This document shows positions 21,879 through 32,081 of a stretch of 64,000 bases of DNA, in pieces. Origin of the DNA: Pseudomonadota bacterium (GTDB taxonomy: Bacteria; CALINM01); assembly GCA_026418415.1 (NCBI GenBank), contig JAOABK010000009.1, positions 1-64,000 on the forward strand, written 5' to 3'. The translations under genes were made by a program, and so were the position numbers. The notes beneath the pieces were generated by a model. That model was not told where the DNA came from. It made no database searches and saw only the letters and a list, made by a program, of their open reading frames with translations. The stretch's first letter is position 1. Each line of letters opens with the position of its first letter.

Positions 21879-23621
21879 CTAACACATCTCTGGCTTAATA
21901 ATCCTTGGTAATATCATCTGATGGTGTGGACATGCAGTATCTGGATTTTGATAACAGGACTCTGCAAAAGCAACCATATACTGCCTTAAATCTGAAAAAT
22001 TTACAATCTCATCAACAAAACCCATTTTTGCACAATAATCTGGTCTTGACTTTTCATAGTACTCTTTAACAAGTTTATTCATCTTATCAATTGTTTCTTG
22101 TAAATCTTTGCCTTCCTCTTTATCTTTTACAAGTCTCCTTGCATAAGTTGCAACTGCTGCAGTTTCTCCATGCATAACATATATTTCAGTCGCAGGTGTA
22201 CCTAAAGTAAATGCATTATTATTGTTTGCTTGAGGACCAGCCATAACATAGTGACTTGCAGCAGAACCCTTTCTTAAAACTATAGTCATCATAGGCAATT
22301 TCGATGCTTCAATTGAATATAAAAGAGCCTGTCCTAAACCTAATAACTCAGCCTTTTCAGCTAAGTCACCCACATCTATACCAGTATTATCCTGAAGCCA
22401 TATTATTGGAATCCTATCCCTCCCACATAATGTAACAAACTCATTCATTTTAATTAGCCCCTCCCTATATAACTTACTACCAATACCTGGATAATCAGCA
22501 TAATGGGGATAACCTTCTCCTAAAAAACCCTGCCTATTTGCTATTATTCCAACCAAAAAACCATTTAATTTAGCAAGTCCTGCATATATCTCTGGACCAA
22601 AATTTGGTTTAAATTCCATATGTTCGCTTCCATCAACAATTCTTGCTATAACCTGCTCTATTTCATAAATTCTTTTCTGATTCATTGGTATAATATACTT
22701 TAACTCACTTATTGAAAATTTTGGTTCCTTAGGCTGTGCTACCCTAAAGTACCATGGATCGTAGGAAGGTAGCAGAGATATACACTCCTTTATAGCATCA
22801 AGAACTCCCTCTTCTGTTTTATATACCCTTCTTACAAAACCAGTAACATCATGATGTATTTTCATGCTTCCTGGTGGTTGAACTTTGTATTTTTTTGTAA
22901 GTTCTATTATTGTTTCTGCTCCTTCTTTATCAAATCCACCTTTTGGACTCATGCCAGAAACAATCCCACCACCACCAACAGCCATTGATGCCTTTTCATG
23001 GGCGAAAATAATAGCTGGACTTATTGAATGGTAGCCACCACCAGCTGGGTTAGTTCCAAATATACCCACGATTACTGGTATACCTTTCTGAGCCAACTCA
23101 GCATGTCTAAAAAAGGATCTCCCACCACAACGTCTTCCCGCATAAACCTTTTCTTGTTCTGGAAGGCTAACCCCACTACAATTTAAAATCCAGACAAGAG
23201 GAATTCTTAATCTTTCTGCTATATCTTGGGCTCTAAAAACATTTTCAGCCTGTCCGGGTATCCATGCGCCTGCAAGTACTCTATTATTGCTTGCTATTAT
23301 TGAACACCACTTACCGTTTATTTTTCCAAGCCCATTAATTACACCAGTTGTACCATATTTATTATTCTCTGGGTTATAAAGCGTATTCAAAGGTAACCAT
23401 GTACCTTTGTCAACAAGATACTCTATCCTCTCGACTGCTGTTTTTTCACCTCTTTTGTGAATTTCATCAACTGATAAACCCTGATTTAAAGCAATTTCCA
23501 TTAATTTTTTTATATTACCCCATACCTCATCTGCTTCCTTAGCACTTTCAGCCATCATTTTTAAATGAGCTTCTGTTAATGATTTACCTAACCCCTCCAT
23601 CTCTTCAAAATACCTTCTCAT
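21879..23621 (-). CDS. gcdA: glutaconyl-CoA decarboxylase alpha subunit-like carboxyltransferase
   Basis: NGKWCSIIASNNRVLAGAWIPGQAENV, LVWILNCSGVSLPEQEKVY, GTNPAGGGYHSISPAIIFAHEKA and C-terminal CPHHQMILPR closely match the GcdA pattern as I recall it. Confidence 0.85.
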   Translation of the reverse strand: MRRYFEEMEGLGKSLTEAHLKMMAESAKEADEVWGNIKKLMEIALNQGLSVDEIHKRGEKTAVERIEYLVDKGTWLPLNTLYNPENNKYGTTGVINGLGKINGKWCSIIASNNRVLAGAWIPGQAENVFRAQDIAERLRIPLVWILNCSGVSLPEQEKVYAGRRCGGRSFFRHAELAQKGIPVIVGIFGTNPAGGGYHSISPAIIFAHEKASMAVGGGGIVSGMSPKGGFDKEGAETIIELTKKYKVQPPGSMKIHHDVTGFVRRVYKTEEGVLDAIKECISLLPSYDPWYFRVAQPKEPKFSISELKYIIPMNQKRIYEIEQVIARIVDGSEHMEFKPNFGPEIYAGLAKLNGFLVGIIANRQGFLGEGYPHYADYPGIGSKLYREGLIKMNEFVTLCGRDRIPIIWLQDNTGIDVGDLAEKAELLGLGQALLYSIEASKLPMMTIVLRKGSAASHYVMAGPQANNNNAFTLGTPATEIYVMHGETAAVATYARRLVKDKEEGKDLQETIDKMNKLVKEYYEKSRPDYCAKMGFVDEIVNFSDLRQYMVAFAESCYQNPDTACPHHQMILPRIIKPEMC

Positions 23622-23846
23622 AACTATATCTCCTTCAAATTATAAAGATGTTTTATTTAAGCACTTAAAATCTAACATGTTTTTTTTCTTCTGTAAAGTT
23701 TTTTTTACCTTAACGTAAAGTGTAAAGTAAAATAAATTAAATATTTTTAAACCTTTAAAAAAAGTTATATAAAATAAAACAGTATTTAAAATTAAACTTA
23801 AAAAATAAAACATCTTGAAGTATGTGCAAAAAACTATAAAATAGTT

Positions 23847-25289
23847 GTGATGATTAAGTTTGCTTTAATTGTGTTCTTTATTACAATAATGGTCTTTTCT
23901 GGAATATTTAGTTATTTTAAAACAAAAACTGTAGACGATTTTGTTTTAGGAAATAGGGATATTGGTCCTTGGTTCTCAGCTTTTGCCTATAGCACAACTT
24001 ACTTTTCAGCGGTATTGTTTATTGGCTATGCTGGAAAAATTGGATTTACTTATGGACTTTCTGGATTATGGATAGCCTTAGGTAATGCAATAATTGGGAG
24101 TTATTTAGCATGGAAAGTACTTGCAAAGAAAACAAGGTTTTTGACAGAAAAACTTAATGCTAGAACAATGCCTGAATTTTTGGCCTATAGATATAATCTG
24201 CCAATCTATAAACCTCTTTCTGCCCTAATAGTCTTTATATTTCTTGTTCCCTATTCAGCATCTGTCTATATGGGACTTAGTTATTTTTTTGAAGCTGTTT
24301 TTAATATAAATTATAAACACGCCCTTTATATGATGGCAATATTAACTACTATCTATCTTATGCTTGGTGGTTATCATGCAGTAACATTAACTGATTTTAT
24401 TCAGGGACTAATAATGATTTTTGGTGTCGTTGTGATGGTTTATTTTATTGTGAACTCTGATCCTGTTGGAGGTTTTTTCAGTTTTTTCCATAAATTAGAG
24501 AGTAGAAACCCAAGGCTTGTAAACCTCTTTGATTTCTCTAATCTACTGCCAATTATATTTTTAACAATTTTAACCAGCTTTGGTACATGGGGACTCCCTC
24601 AGATGGTTCAAAAGTTTTATGCAATTAAAGACGAAAAAGCAATTACACCTGCAACGATTGTAAGTACTATCTTCTGTCTTGTTATCTCTTCGGGTGCTTA
24701 TTTTACAGGTAGTCTTACACCTCTTTTCTTTGATAATCTTCCAATAGATCCAGTAACAAAAAGAGCAAACGCAGACCTGCTTATACCACAAATTTTATCT
24801 TCCTATCTTCCCGAATGGGCATCGGTACTCATATTTCTATTGGTTCTCTCTGCTTCAATGTCAACACTATCATCTCTTGTATTAGTATCAAGCTCATCTG
24901 TTGCTATTGACCTTTTTGGTGATTACAACTACTTTAAGAAAGATAGTAGACAAGTTATTGCTCTTAGAATACTCTCTTTAATTTTTATTCTTCTTTCAAT
25001 AATTATTGCAATAAACAAACCTGTTATTATATTAACTTTGATGGCAATATCTTGGGGTGCAGTCTCTGGAAGCTTTATGGCTCCTTATATACTTGGTTTA
25101 TACAAAGATGATGTATCTGGTAAATCGGCAATAATAGGAACTATAGTAGGTTTATCATCCTCCATCCTATTAGCCATTTATTTTAAATTTGATGCTAAAT
25201 ATATTCCTATAACAAGCACTATAAGTATTTTACTACCCTTTTTTGTTATACCCCTTGTAAACTATATTTTCAAAAGTCAAAATAAATAA
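23847..25289 (+). CDS. sodium:solute symporter family protein
   Basis: SSS-family architecture: DDFVLGNRDIGPWFSAFAYSTTYFSAVLFIGYAGKIG, many TM segments. Confidence 0.9.
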   Translation: MMIKFALIVFFITIMVFSGIFSYFKTKTVDDFVLGNRDIGPWFSAFAYSTTYFSAVLFIGYAGKIGFTYGLSGLWIALGNAIIGSYLAWKVLAKKTRFLTEKLNARTMPEFLAYRYNLPIYKPLSALIVFIFLVPYSASVYMGLSYFFEAVFNINYKHALYMMAILTTIYLMLGGYHAVTLTDFIQGLIMIFGVVVMVYFIVNSDPVGGFFSFFHKLESRNPRLVNLFDFSNLLPIIFLTILTSFGTWGLPQMVQKFYAIKDEKAITPATIVSTIFCLVISSGAYFTGSLTPLFFDNLPIDPVTKRANADLLIPQILSSYLPEWASVLIFLLVLSASMSTLSSLVLVSSSSVAIDLFGDYNYFKKDSRQVIALRILSLIFILLSIIIAINKPVIILTLMAISWGAVSGSFMAPYILGLYKDDVSGKSAIIGTIVGLSSSILLAIYFKFDAKYIPITSTISILLPFFVIPLVNYIFKSQNK

Positions 25290-26107
25290 TCTGCATCTTC
25301 GATGGTTGAAGTTGGCTGATCTTTATCATCCGATAAATTAGGAATTAATACAGACACTTTATAATTAGATAAACTTTTGATCTGCTCAGGTATAGCATGT
25401 TTCCATGCATGTCCTTTACCAGTAATTAAAACAACCTTTTTTATGTTATTTTTTTTCATATAGTTGATTGTATTTAAAGCCATAGCTTTATCCCATAACA
25501 TCTGAGCTTCACAAAAATGAACAAACTCTCTTGCTCCTCCATGAAACTGATGTGTTTTTTTAATAAAATTCATGTAAGTTTCAGATATTTCACATGTAAC
25601 TCCTTCTGGTAACCTCTTTAACTCTTCTCTTGTAAGTGATGCAAAACCTCTTTGAGCTACTTTTCTTGTTATTTCCGATGGAACATTAAGACCTATAATA
25701 GGGATCTTATTATCTCTGGCAAAAAACAAAATTTCTGAATATAGTTCCCAACCTGTTCTCCAGTTATCTTTAAAAACCTTTTTGAATTCATCTTCACTCA
25801 TTTGCTGTTTAACCCAACGATCAAGCTCAGGCTGTGCTTCTGCTCTAAACATTTCCATTGCTATGGCTATATTCTTTTCTCTTTCAAAAATTGCTCTTAT
25901 TACCCTTAGTTGAAATCTATGATGCTCCATTACATCGTGTAATTCCCCAACAACAATTATTTCTGACTTAAATATATCATCAATCATATCATTAAAATTA
26001 ACTACTCTTTCTTTCCTTAAATCATATACAGAATCATTACCAACAACAGGACCATAGCATCCTAAAGTGTTAAATATTAACAATAAGAAAAATATGAATT
26101 TCTTCAT
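25277..26107 (-). CDS. ChaN-like lipoprotein
   Basis: Lipobox TLGCYG; VGELHDVMEHHRFQLRVI; GKGHAWKHAIPEQ. Confidence 0.85.
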   Translation of the reverse strand: MKKFIFFLLLIFNTLGCYGPVVGNDSVYDLRKERVVNFNDMIDDIFKSEIIVVGELHDVMEHHRFQLRVIRAIFEREKNIAIAMEMFRAEAQPELDRWVKQQMSEDEFKKVFKDNWRTGWELYSEILFFARDNKIPIIGLNVPSEITRKVAQRGFASLTREELKRLPEGVTCEISETYMNFIKKTHQFHGGAREFVHFCEAQMLWDKAMALNTINYMKKNNIKKVVLITGKGHAWKHAIPEQIKSLSNYKVSVLIPNLSDDKDQPTSTIEDADYLF

Positions 26108-26115
26108 AAGTCCCC

Positions 26116-28134
26116 CTAAAATCTATAGTATAATCTATTTTTTTCTGATTCAATTAACCCCTTATCAACATTTATACCATTTTTAAAAACAAGATAACTG
26201 AAAGGACCATAGTGTGTTATTCTATGGGCAACATTTTCTGCTTCAATATCACTAAAGGCTTGAAAGATACAATATATTTTATTGTTCTTTTTCATCACAA
26301 AAAATAAAACATCCCCTTGATCTTTATAAATAACTTTATTTACCTCAAAAAAATCTCTATCAACTATAATTCCCTTTTCGGTGGTTCGATTATTAACTCC
26401 AAGAAGAACTATAGCATCAAAATCATTGTTTTCGCTATTACTCACACTAAAATTTTTGATTCCCATTGTTTTAGTAAATCTTTGAATAAAATTGTCGTTA
26501 AAATGTTTGCTACTTTGAACAATCAGAACCTTCTTTGCAGACTTTAAACTATTAACAGTAGCAGGGATTTCTTCATCACTTAATCTTCTTAGAACATAAA
26601 AATTTTCATTTATAATTAAATCAGAAGGTTCTTTGTTTAGCTCAATAATGAAGCTTTTATATTCTCTATCAAAGAGTAAAACCTCACTTAATATTAAATT
26701 ACCTCCTTTTCCATATATATTTATTGGCAGTTTCAAACTATAATGAGGCTTTTTTTGAGAAAGTGAGAGTTCAACTAACCATTTATTGCCTTTTTTTATT
26801 TTATTTGCTTTTTTTATCTCAAAGTCTGGTATACCTACTCTTTCTACCCATTGTTCAAATATAACCTTTATTTCTTCACCACCTTTTTCAATGAAAGAGG
26901 TTCTTAGCTCATCCCATGATACAGGCTTAAATAAATTGTCTTTATAAAACTTTCTCAAGGCATCAAAAAATGCCCTATCTCCCATATAATATCTAAGATA
27001 GTTAAAAAACATTGCAGATTTACCATATCCAATAACACGGGTTGCTAAATCATACCTACCAATAAAATCTCTTAAGGAGAAGTCCTCTCCTTCTTTTACT
27101 ATTGTTGAATAATCAATGGTCAACTTTCTTAGGTAACCTATAGCATCTTTTTCTGTTTTTTTTTCTTTCACCAAATAATCGGCAAGATAAGTAACAAGCC
27201 CTTCACTCCAATTACCCCTTCTATAATCAACAAATACACCATTACCAAACCACGAATGAAGTATTTCATGGGGCAAGCTCGTATCAATTAGAAAAGGAAG
27301 CTTTATTAAATCTTTACTAATTATTGTAAATGTTTGATAACTAATACCAACGGGCAAATAGGTCTCTACAATAGCAAACTTCTCATAAGGATAGGGTCCT
27401 ATCAAATCAGAATAAAATTTTAAATAGTTTTCTGTTGCATCTATATATCGTTGAGAATGTTCAATATTTTCTGCATAGGAAAAAACAAAAATTTGTAAAT
27501 TATTTAAATCTTTAAATTTTACAGAATAGGGACCTCCCAAGACTGGCAAATTTCTTATTTTATTATCAACCAACCATGTGGATTTAATAAAATTATTAGA
27601 TTTTTGGTGGTCCACACGCCTACCCTCCGTTATGAACTCAAACCCCCTTTCTGAAACAAATGTTATCTCTTTCTTATCAGAGTTAATACTAAATTTAGGA
27701 TACCATATAACATTTCCACCAATAAAAATTCCCTCTTCAGATATATGGCTGATTAAATTACTTGCTGGATCCTCAAAATCCAAGTTCTTAAAATTAACTG
27801 CCTTAGAAAATTTGATTGAATAATTTACATTAAGTAGATGCTCATTTTGCTCTCTTTCTAAGATAACTTTTACTATTCCATTGTTAAAATCAAAATCAGC
27901 TTCTTTATTGTTTATTAAAATATTTTTTATCTTAGCTTCATTTGGTAATTCAAATTCAATAAAATTAACCCCGTATAAAGCCACTTTAACTTCCCCTTCG
28001 CAAAAAAGCATTGCCTCATTTAAATCAAATTTCACAGTTAATTTTTCATGATTAATCTTATAGTATCCTTCCTTTGTAGTGGCTGAACAGGAACTATAAA
28101 ATAAAACAAAAATTAAAAATAAAATTTTTTTCAT
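26116..28134 (-). CDS. M1 family metallopeptidase-like lipoprotein
   Basis: LPHEILHSWFGNGVFVDYRRGNWSEGLVTYLADY (HExxH...E); lipobox YSSCS; start probably at MKKILF. Confidence 0.85.
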   Translation of the reverse strand: MKKILFLIFVLFYSSCSATTKEGYYKINHEKLTVKFDLNEAMLFCEGEVKVALYGVNFIEFELPNEAKIKNILINNKEADFDFNNGIVKVILEREQNEHLLNVNYSIKFSKAVNFKNLDFEDPASNLISHISEEGIFIGGNVIWYPKFSINSDKKEITFVSERGFEFITEGRRVDHQKSNNFIKSTWLVDNKIRNLPVLGGPYSVKFKDLNNLQIFVFSYAENIEHSQRYIDATENYLKFYSDLIGPYPYEKFAIVETYLPVGISYQTFTIISKDLIKLPFLIDTSLPHEILHSWFGNGVFVDYRRGNWSEGLVTYLADYLVKEKKTEKDAIGYLRKLTIDYSTIVKEGEDFSLRDFIGRYDLATRVIGYGKSAMFFNYLRYYMGDRAFFDALRKFYKDNLFKPVSWDELRTSFIEKGGEEIKVIFEQWVERVGIPDFEIKKANKIKKGNKWLVELSLSQKKPHYSLKLPINIYGKGGNLILSEVLLFDREYKSFIIELNKEPSDLIINENFYVLRRLSDEEIPATVNSLKSAKKVLIVQSSKHFNDNFIQRFTKTMGIKNFSVSNSENNDFDAIVLLGVNNRTTEKGIIVDRDFFEVNKVIYKDQGDVLFFVMKKNNKIYCIFQAFSDIEAENVAHRITHYGPFSYLVFKNGINVDKGLIESEKNRLYYRF

Positions 28135-28229
28135 GCTACAATATTTTACCACAAGAAAATACTAAAAAAGTAACTGCTAAAAAAATTAAAGAATGTTATA
28201 ATTTTTAAAACTTTAAATCGGGAGTTTTC

Positions 28230-28766
28230 ATGAAATACATAATCTTATTTTTAGTGTTTTTCACTTTGCTATTTACAGGTTGCAGGAAGATGGAAAACAA
28301 ACCACAATCATCAACACCACCTCAACAATTACAACAAACAATCAATTATGCTGAAAAGATTGAATCACTAAAAGCACTATTAAAAGAACATCCTGAAAGC
28401 TTAAATGGATGGATTCAATTAGGGAATTATTCCATGGATGCTGGGCTCTTCAAAGATGCCATAAATGCCTACGAAAAAGCTCTCTCTATTGACCCTAATA
28501 ACGTAGATGTAAGGGTTGATTTAGGCACCTGCTATAGAGAGACAGGTAATCCTAAAAGGGCTATAGAAGAGTATAATAGGGCTCTTAAAATCAAGCCAGA
28601 TCATGCTAATGCATTAAAAAACTCTGCTGTAGTATATTATTATGACTTGAAGGATCCAAAATCTGCTATAAATGCTCTTGAAAAGTATCTTAAATACTAT
28701 CCAAATGCACAGGATAAAATCCAGATCTTAAGCTGGTTAGAGGATATGAAAAATCCAAAAAGATGA
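28230..28766 (+). CDS. TPR-repeat lipoprotein
   Basis: Lipobox FTGCRK; TPR repeats. Confidence 0.88.
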   Translation: MKYIILFLVFFTLLFTGCRKMENKPQSSTPPQQLQQTINYAEKIESLKALLKEHPESLNGWIQLGNYSMDAGLFKDAINAYEKALSIDPNNVDVRVDLGTCYRETGNPKRAIEEYNRALKIKPDHANALKNSAVVYYYDLKDPKSAINALEKYLKYYPNAQDKIQILSWLEDMKNPKR

Positions 28767-29560
28767 AGACAAGTTGGGATTATAATCAAAACCTATTTGA
28801 AGACCTAATTGAGTTTGTTAAAAGCAAAAAAGGAGATCCTAAAAACCCAGAAAGCTTATGCCATTTTGACCAGATTCATGCAGGAGGTTTTCGTGCTACA
28901 ATAAATCTACTAAACCTAATCGATATTAAAGAAAATCAGATTTTGCTTGATTTAGGTGGTGGTATAGGTGGCAGTGCAAGGATATTGGCTACTAAATTTA
29001 GATGTAAAATAATAAACCTTGACTATTCTTTGAATTATTGTATAACAGGTAAAAAACTATCAAAACTATGTAATATAGAAAACATCTTTTTTATCAATGG
29101 TGACGCAACCCAAATTCCATTGAAAAATAATCTAATATCCCACATCCTTCTACAACATCTAAATATGAATATAAAGGATAAAGATACACTATTAGAAGAA
29201 TGCAAAAGGGTTTCGACAAACGATGGTATTATAGTTTTTCATGAATGGTTTATTAAAGATAATTTGAATATAGATAAGCTAAAATATCCACTACCTTGGT
29301 CAGATAATCCAGAATTTAGTTATCTAATCACTTACAAGGACTTTCTCGAAAGGGCATCAAAATATGGCTATGAAATTTTACATACCGAAGATGATTCATT
29401 AGTCGCACTTAAATTCTATAAAAAAATTTATGAAGAAAGAAACTTCTCTAATCCAATCTTTTCAAAAAGAAACCCAGAGCAGATATTTGAAAACATTATA
29501 TCCGCCCTGGAAAGTAATTTACTGGAAGTATATACGGGCATCTTAAAACTTAACAAATAA
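28763..29560 (+). CDS. SAM-dependent methyltransferase
   Basis: LLDLGGGIGGSARILATKF; resembles glycine/sarcosine methyltransferase-type enzymes. Confidence 0.82.
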   Translation: MKTSWDYNQNLFEDLIEFVKSKKGDPKNPESLCHFDQIHAGGFRATINLLNLIDIKENQILLDLGGGIGGSARILATKFRCKIINLDYSLNYCITGKKLSKLCNIENIFFINGDATQIPLKNNLISHILLQHLNMNIKDKDTLLEECKRVSTNDGIIVFHEWFIKDNLNIDKLKYPLPWSDNPEFSYLITYKDFLERASKYGYEILHTEDDSLVALKFYKKIYEERNFSNPIFSKRNPEQIFENIISALESNLLEVYTGILKLNK

Positions 29561-29562
29561 AT

Positions 29563-29958
29563 TTATTTCTTAGCCTTCTTCTCTCTATAGTCCTTTATTG
29601 CAGCTTCTATTGCTTGCTGAGCAAGAACAGAACAGTGTATCTTTGAAGGTGGCAGTCCACCTAATGCCTCTGCAACAGTCTCATTGGTTACCTTTAGTGC
29701 TTCTTCTATTGTTTTTCCCTTTATCATTTCTGTTACCATACTACTTGAAGCAATTGCTGCGCCACAACCAAAGGTCATAAACTTTGCATCCTCTATAATT
29801 TCATTTTCATTAATCTTTAAGTAGAGCCTCATAACATCACCACAGGAAGGATTACCTACTTCGCCAATACCACTTGCATCAGGTATTTCTCCCATATTTT
29901 TTGGATTTAAAAAATGTTCCATAACTTTTGGACTATATGGACCTTGTGCATCTGCCAT
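29563..29958 (-). CDS. iscU: Fe-S cluster scaffold IscU/NifU N-terminal type
   Basis: [33 protein letters not shown]. Confidence 0.93.
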   Translation of the reverse strand: MADAQGPYSPKVMEHFLNPKNMGEIPDASGIGEVGNPSCGDVMRLYLKINENEIIEDAKFMTFGCGAAIASSSMVTEMIKGKTIEEALKVTNETVAEALGGLPPSKIHCSVLAQQAIEAAIKDYREKKAKK

Positions 29959-30037
29959 ATCAAATCCTCCTTATAATTTAAATTTTTTTCTAACAAATTA
30001 TTTCCCGCTTTCGATGTCTGCAAACAAGTACTGAATT

Positions 30038-31270
30038 TTATTTATCAACCTTAGTTAGTTTAGGAGTATGTCCCTTAATTTTATCTAAATAAAAGGGCGA
30101 CATCTGCCATAACCTATTTACAATCCCTGGGAAAATTTGGAGAACATAATCAATCTCTTCTATTGTATTACTCATACCTAAACTAAATGTCAGTGAACCA
30201 GTGCAAATATCTTTAGGTACACCTATCGCTGTAAGAACAGGCGATGCTACCAAATCATCCTCACTTTTTCCTCTTAAATTAGAACTACACGCTGAACCAC
30301 TTGATGCCATAACACCCATGTAGTTTAACATTAAAAGTAAAGACTCCCCTTCAGCAAACTCAATCCAGAAACTTACATTATTAGGAAGCCTCTTTTCAGG
30401 ATGACCTGTAAAATGAACAAAATCTATATTCTTTTCGATCCCTTCCCATAACCTATTTCTTAATGGTTTCAAATAATTACATCTATCTGACATTTCTATT
30501 TTACCTAATTCACAGGCCTTGGCAAAACCTACAATTGCAGGCAAATTTTCAGTTCCAGATCTAAGTCCACCTTCTTGAAAACCACCTTCTATAAGGGGCT
30601 GTAAAACCAAGCCATTTTTTACAAATAGTGCACCAACTCCTTTAGGACCATAAAGAGAAGTGGGCGATAATGTTAATAAATCAATATTCAGCTCCGAAAC
30701 ATTGATATCTATAAAACCACATCCTGCAGTCGCATCGCTGTGAAAAACTGCACTGCTATTTTCCTTAACCACTGATATAAGCTCCTTTAGATCCTGAACC
30801 GTTCCAATTTCATTATTTGCAAGCTGGATCGAGACAAGTATTGTTTCATTTCTCAAAGACTTTTTGAGTTCATCTGGAGATACGAATCCAAAAGAATCAA
30901 CAGGTAAGTATGTAACTTCAAAACCAAACAATCTCTCAAGTGTTCTTAAGGGAGAAGTAATACTAAAGTGCTCTATTTCAGTAGTAATTATATGTTTACC
31001 TCTATGCTGGTTTGCAAAGGCATATCCTTTAAGAGCTAAGTTGTTAGCCTCTGTGGCACCTGATGTAAATATAATTTCTTCAAATTTCGCACCAATGAAA
31101 TCTGCAACAATTTTTCTTGAATTATCAAGTGCTGACAGGGCTTCATTTCCCTTTGTTATTATATGAGATGAAGGATTACCAAATTTTTCAATAAAGTAAG
31201 GAAGCATTGCTTCTAAAACTCGGCTGTCACAGGGTGTTGCATTTGCATAATCCATAAATATCTGTTTCAT
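30038..31270 (-). CDS. cysteine desulfurase
   Basis: MDYANATPCDSRVL; FTSGATEANNLALKG; SGSACSSN. Confidence 0.93.
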   Translation of the reverse strand: MKQIFMDYANATPCDSRVLEAMLPYFIEKFGNPSSHIITKGNEALSALDNSRKIVADFIGAKFEEIIFTSGATEANNLALKGYAFANQHRGKHIITTEIEHFSITSPLRTLERLFGFEVTYLPVDSFGFVSPDELKKSLRNETILVSIQLANNEIGTVQDLKELISVVKENSSAVFHSDATAGCGFIDINVSELNIDLLTLSPTSLYGPKGVGALFVKNGLVLQPLIEGGFQEGGLRSGTENLPAIVGFAKACELGKIEMSDRCNYLKPLRNRLWEGIEKNIDFVHFTGHPEKRLPNNVSFWIEFAEGESLLLMLNYMGVMASSGSACSSNLRGKSEDDLVASPVLTAIGVPKDICTGSLTFSLGMSNTIEEIDYVLQIFPGIVNRLWQMSPFYLDKIKGHTPKLTKVDK

Positions 31271-31307
31271 AGTCTCTCCTTTTTGTTAATTATACCATAA
31301 AATTAAA

Positions 31308-32039
31308 TCAATAAAAGACTTCGTAAAGATAGAGACCTTGAGGTGGTGCTGTTTTTCCAGCCTTTTTTCTATCACCCTTTTCAAGAATATTTTTAAAGTC
31401 TGTTACTGTTAATTTGCCCATACCAACATCTACCATAGTCCCTACAAGTATTCTAACCATATTGTGCAAAAAGCCATCAGCAGTTATCTGAAATATTAGA
31501 TAATCTCCCTCTTTTTTCCAGAATGCTTCATAAACTGTTCTTTCAGTTGTCAATCTCGAGCAAATAGATGAGCGAAAAGCCCTAAAATCCTTTCTTCCCA
31601 ATATTAACTTCGCACACTGATTCATAGCTTCTAAATTTATCTCTCCATAAATATGCCAACATCTATTTCTATCAAGGGCTGTGGGTTCAAATCTGTTTAG
31701 GATTTTATAAATATATGTTTTTTTCTTCGCTGAAATAATAACATGAAAATCATCACTAACCCTTTCAACCTTCTTAATTCTTATATCCTCTGGCAATAGA
31801 TGATTCAGACCGAAAATAAATGCAGAATCGGGAAGACTTTTTTCAGTTCTAAATGTGAAATACTGGTTTATGGCATGCACTCCAGTATCAGTCCTACCAG
31901 CTCCTAAAATCTTCACCTTTTCTTTAAGTAGAACCGATAGAGCCTTTTCTATTGTCTCTTGAATGGTTATTTGATTCCTTTGCTTTTGCCAGCCGAAATA
32001 GTTCGTACCATCATATTCTACACATAATTTGTATTGCAT
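31308..32039 (-). CDS. truA: tRNA pseudouridine(38-40) synthase
   Basis: YDGTNYFGWQKQ; GAGRTDTGVHA. Confidence 0.96.
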   Translation of the reverse strand: MQYKLCVEYDGTNYFGWQKQRNQITIQETIEKALSVLLKEKVKILGAGRTDTGVHAINQYFTFRTEKSLPDSAFIFGLNHLLPEDIRIKKVERVSDDFHVIISAKKKTYIYKILNRFEPTALDRNRCWHIYGEINLEAMNQCAKLILGRKDFRAFRSSICSRLTTERTVYEAFWKKEGDYLIFQITADGFLHNMVRILVGTMVDVGMGKLTVTDFKNILEKGDRKKAGKTAPPQGLYLYEVFY

Positions 32040-32081
32040 ATTTGCATTGTAAAAAAATATTGATAAAATGAAAATACCAAA

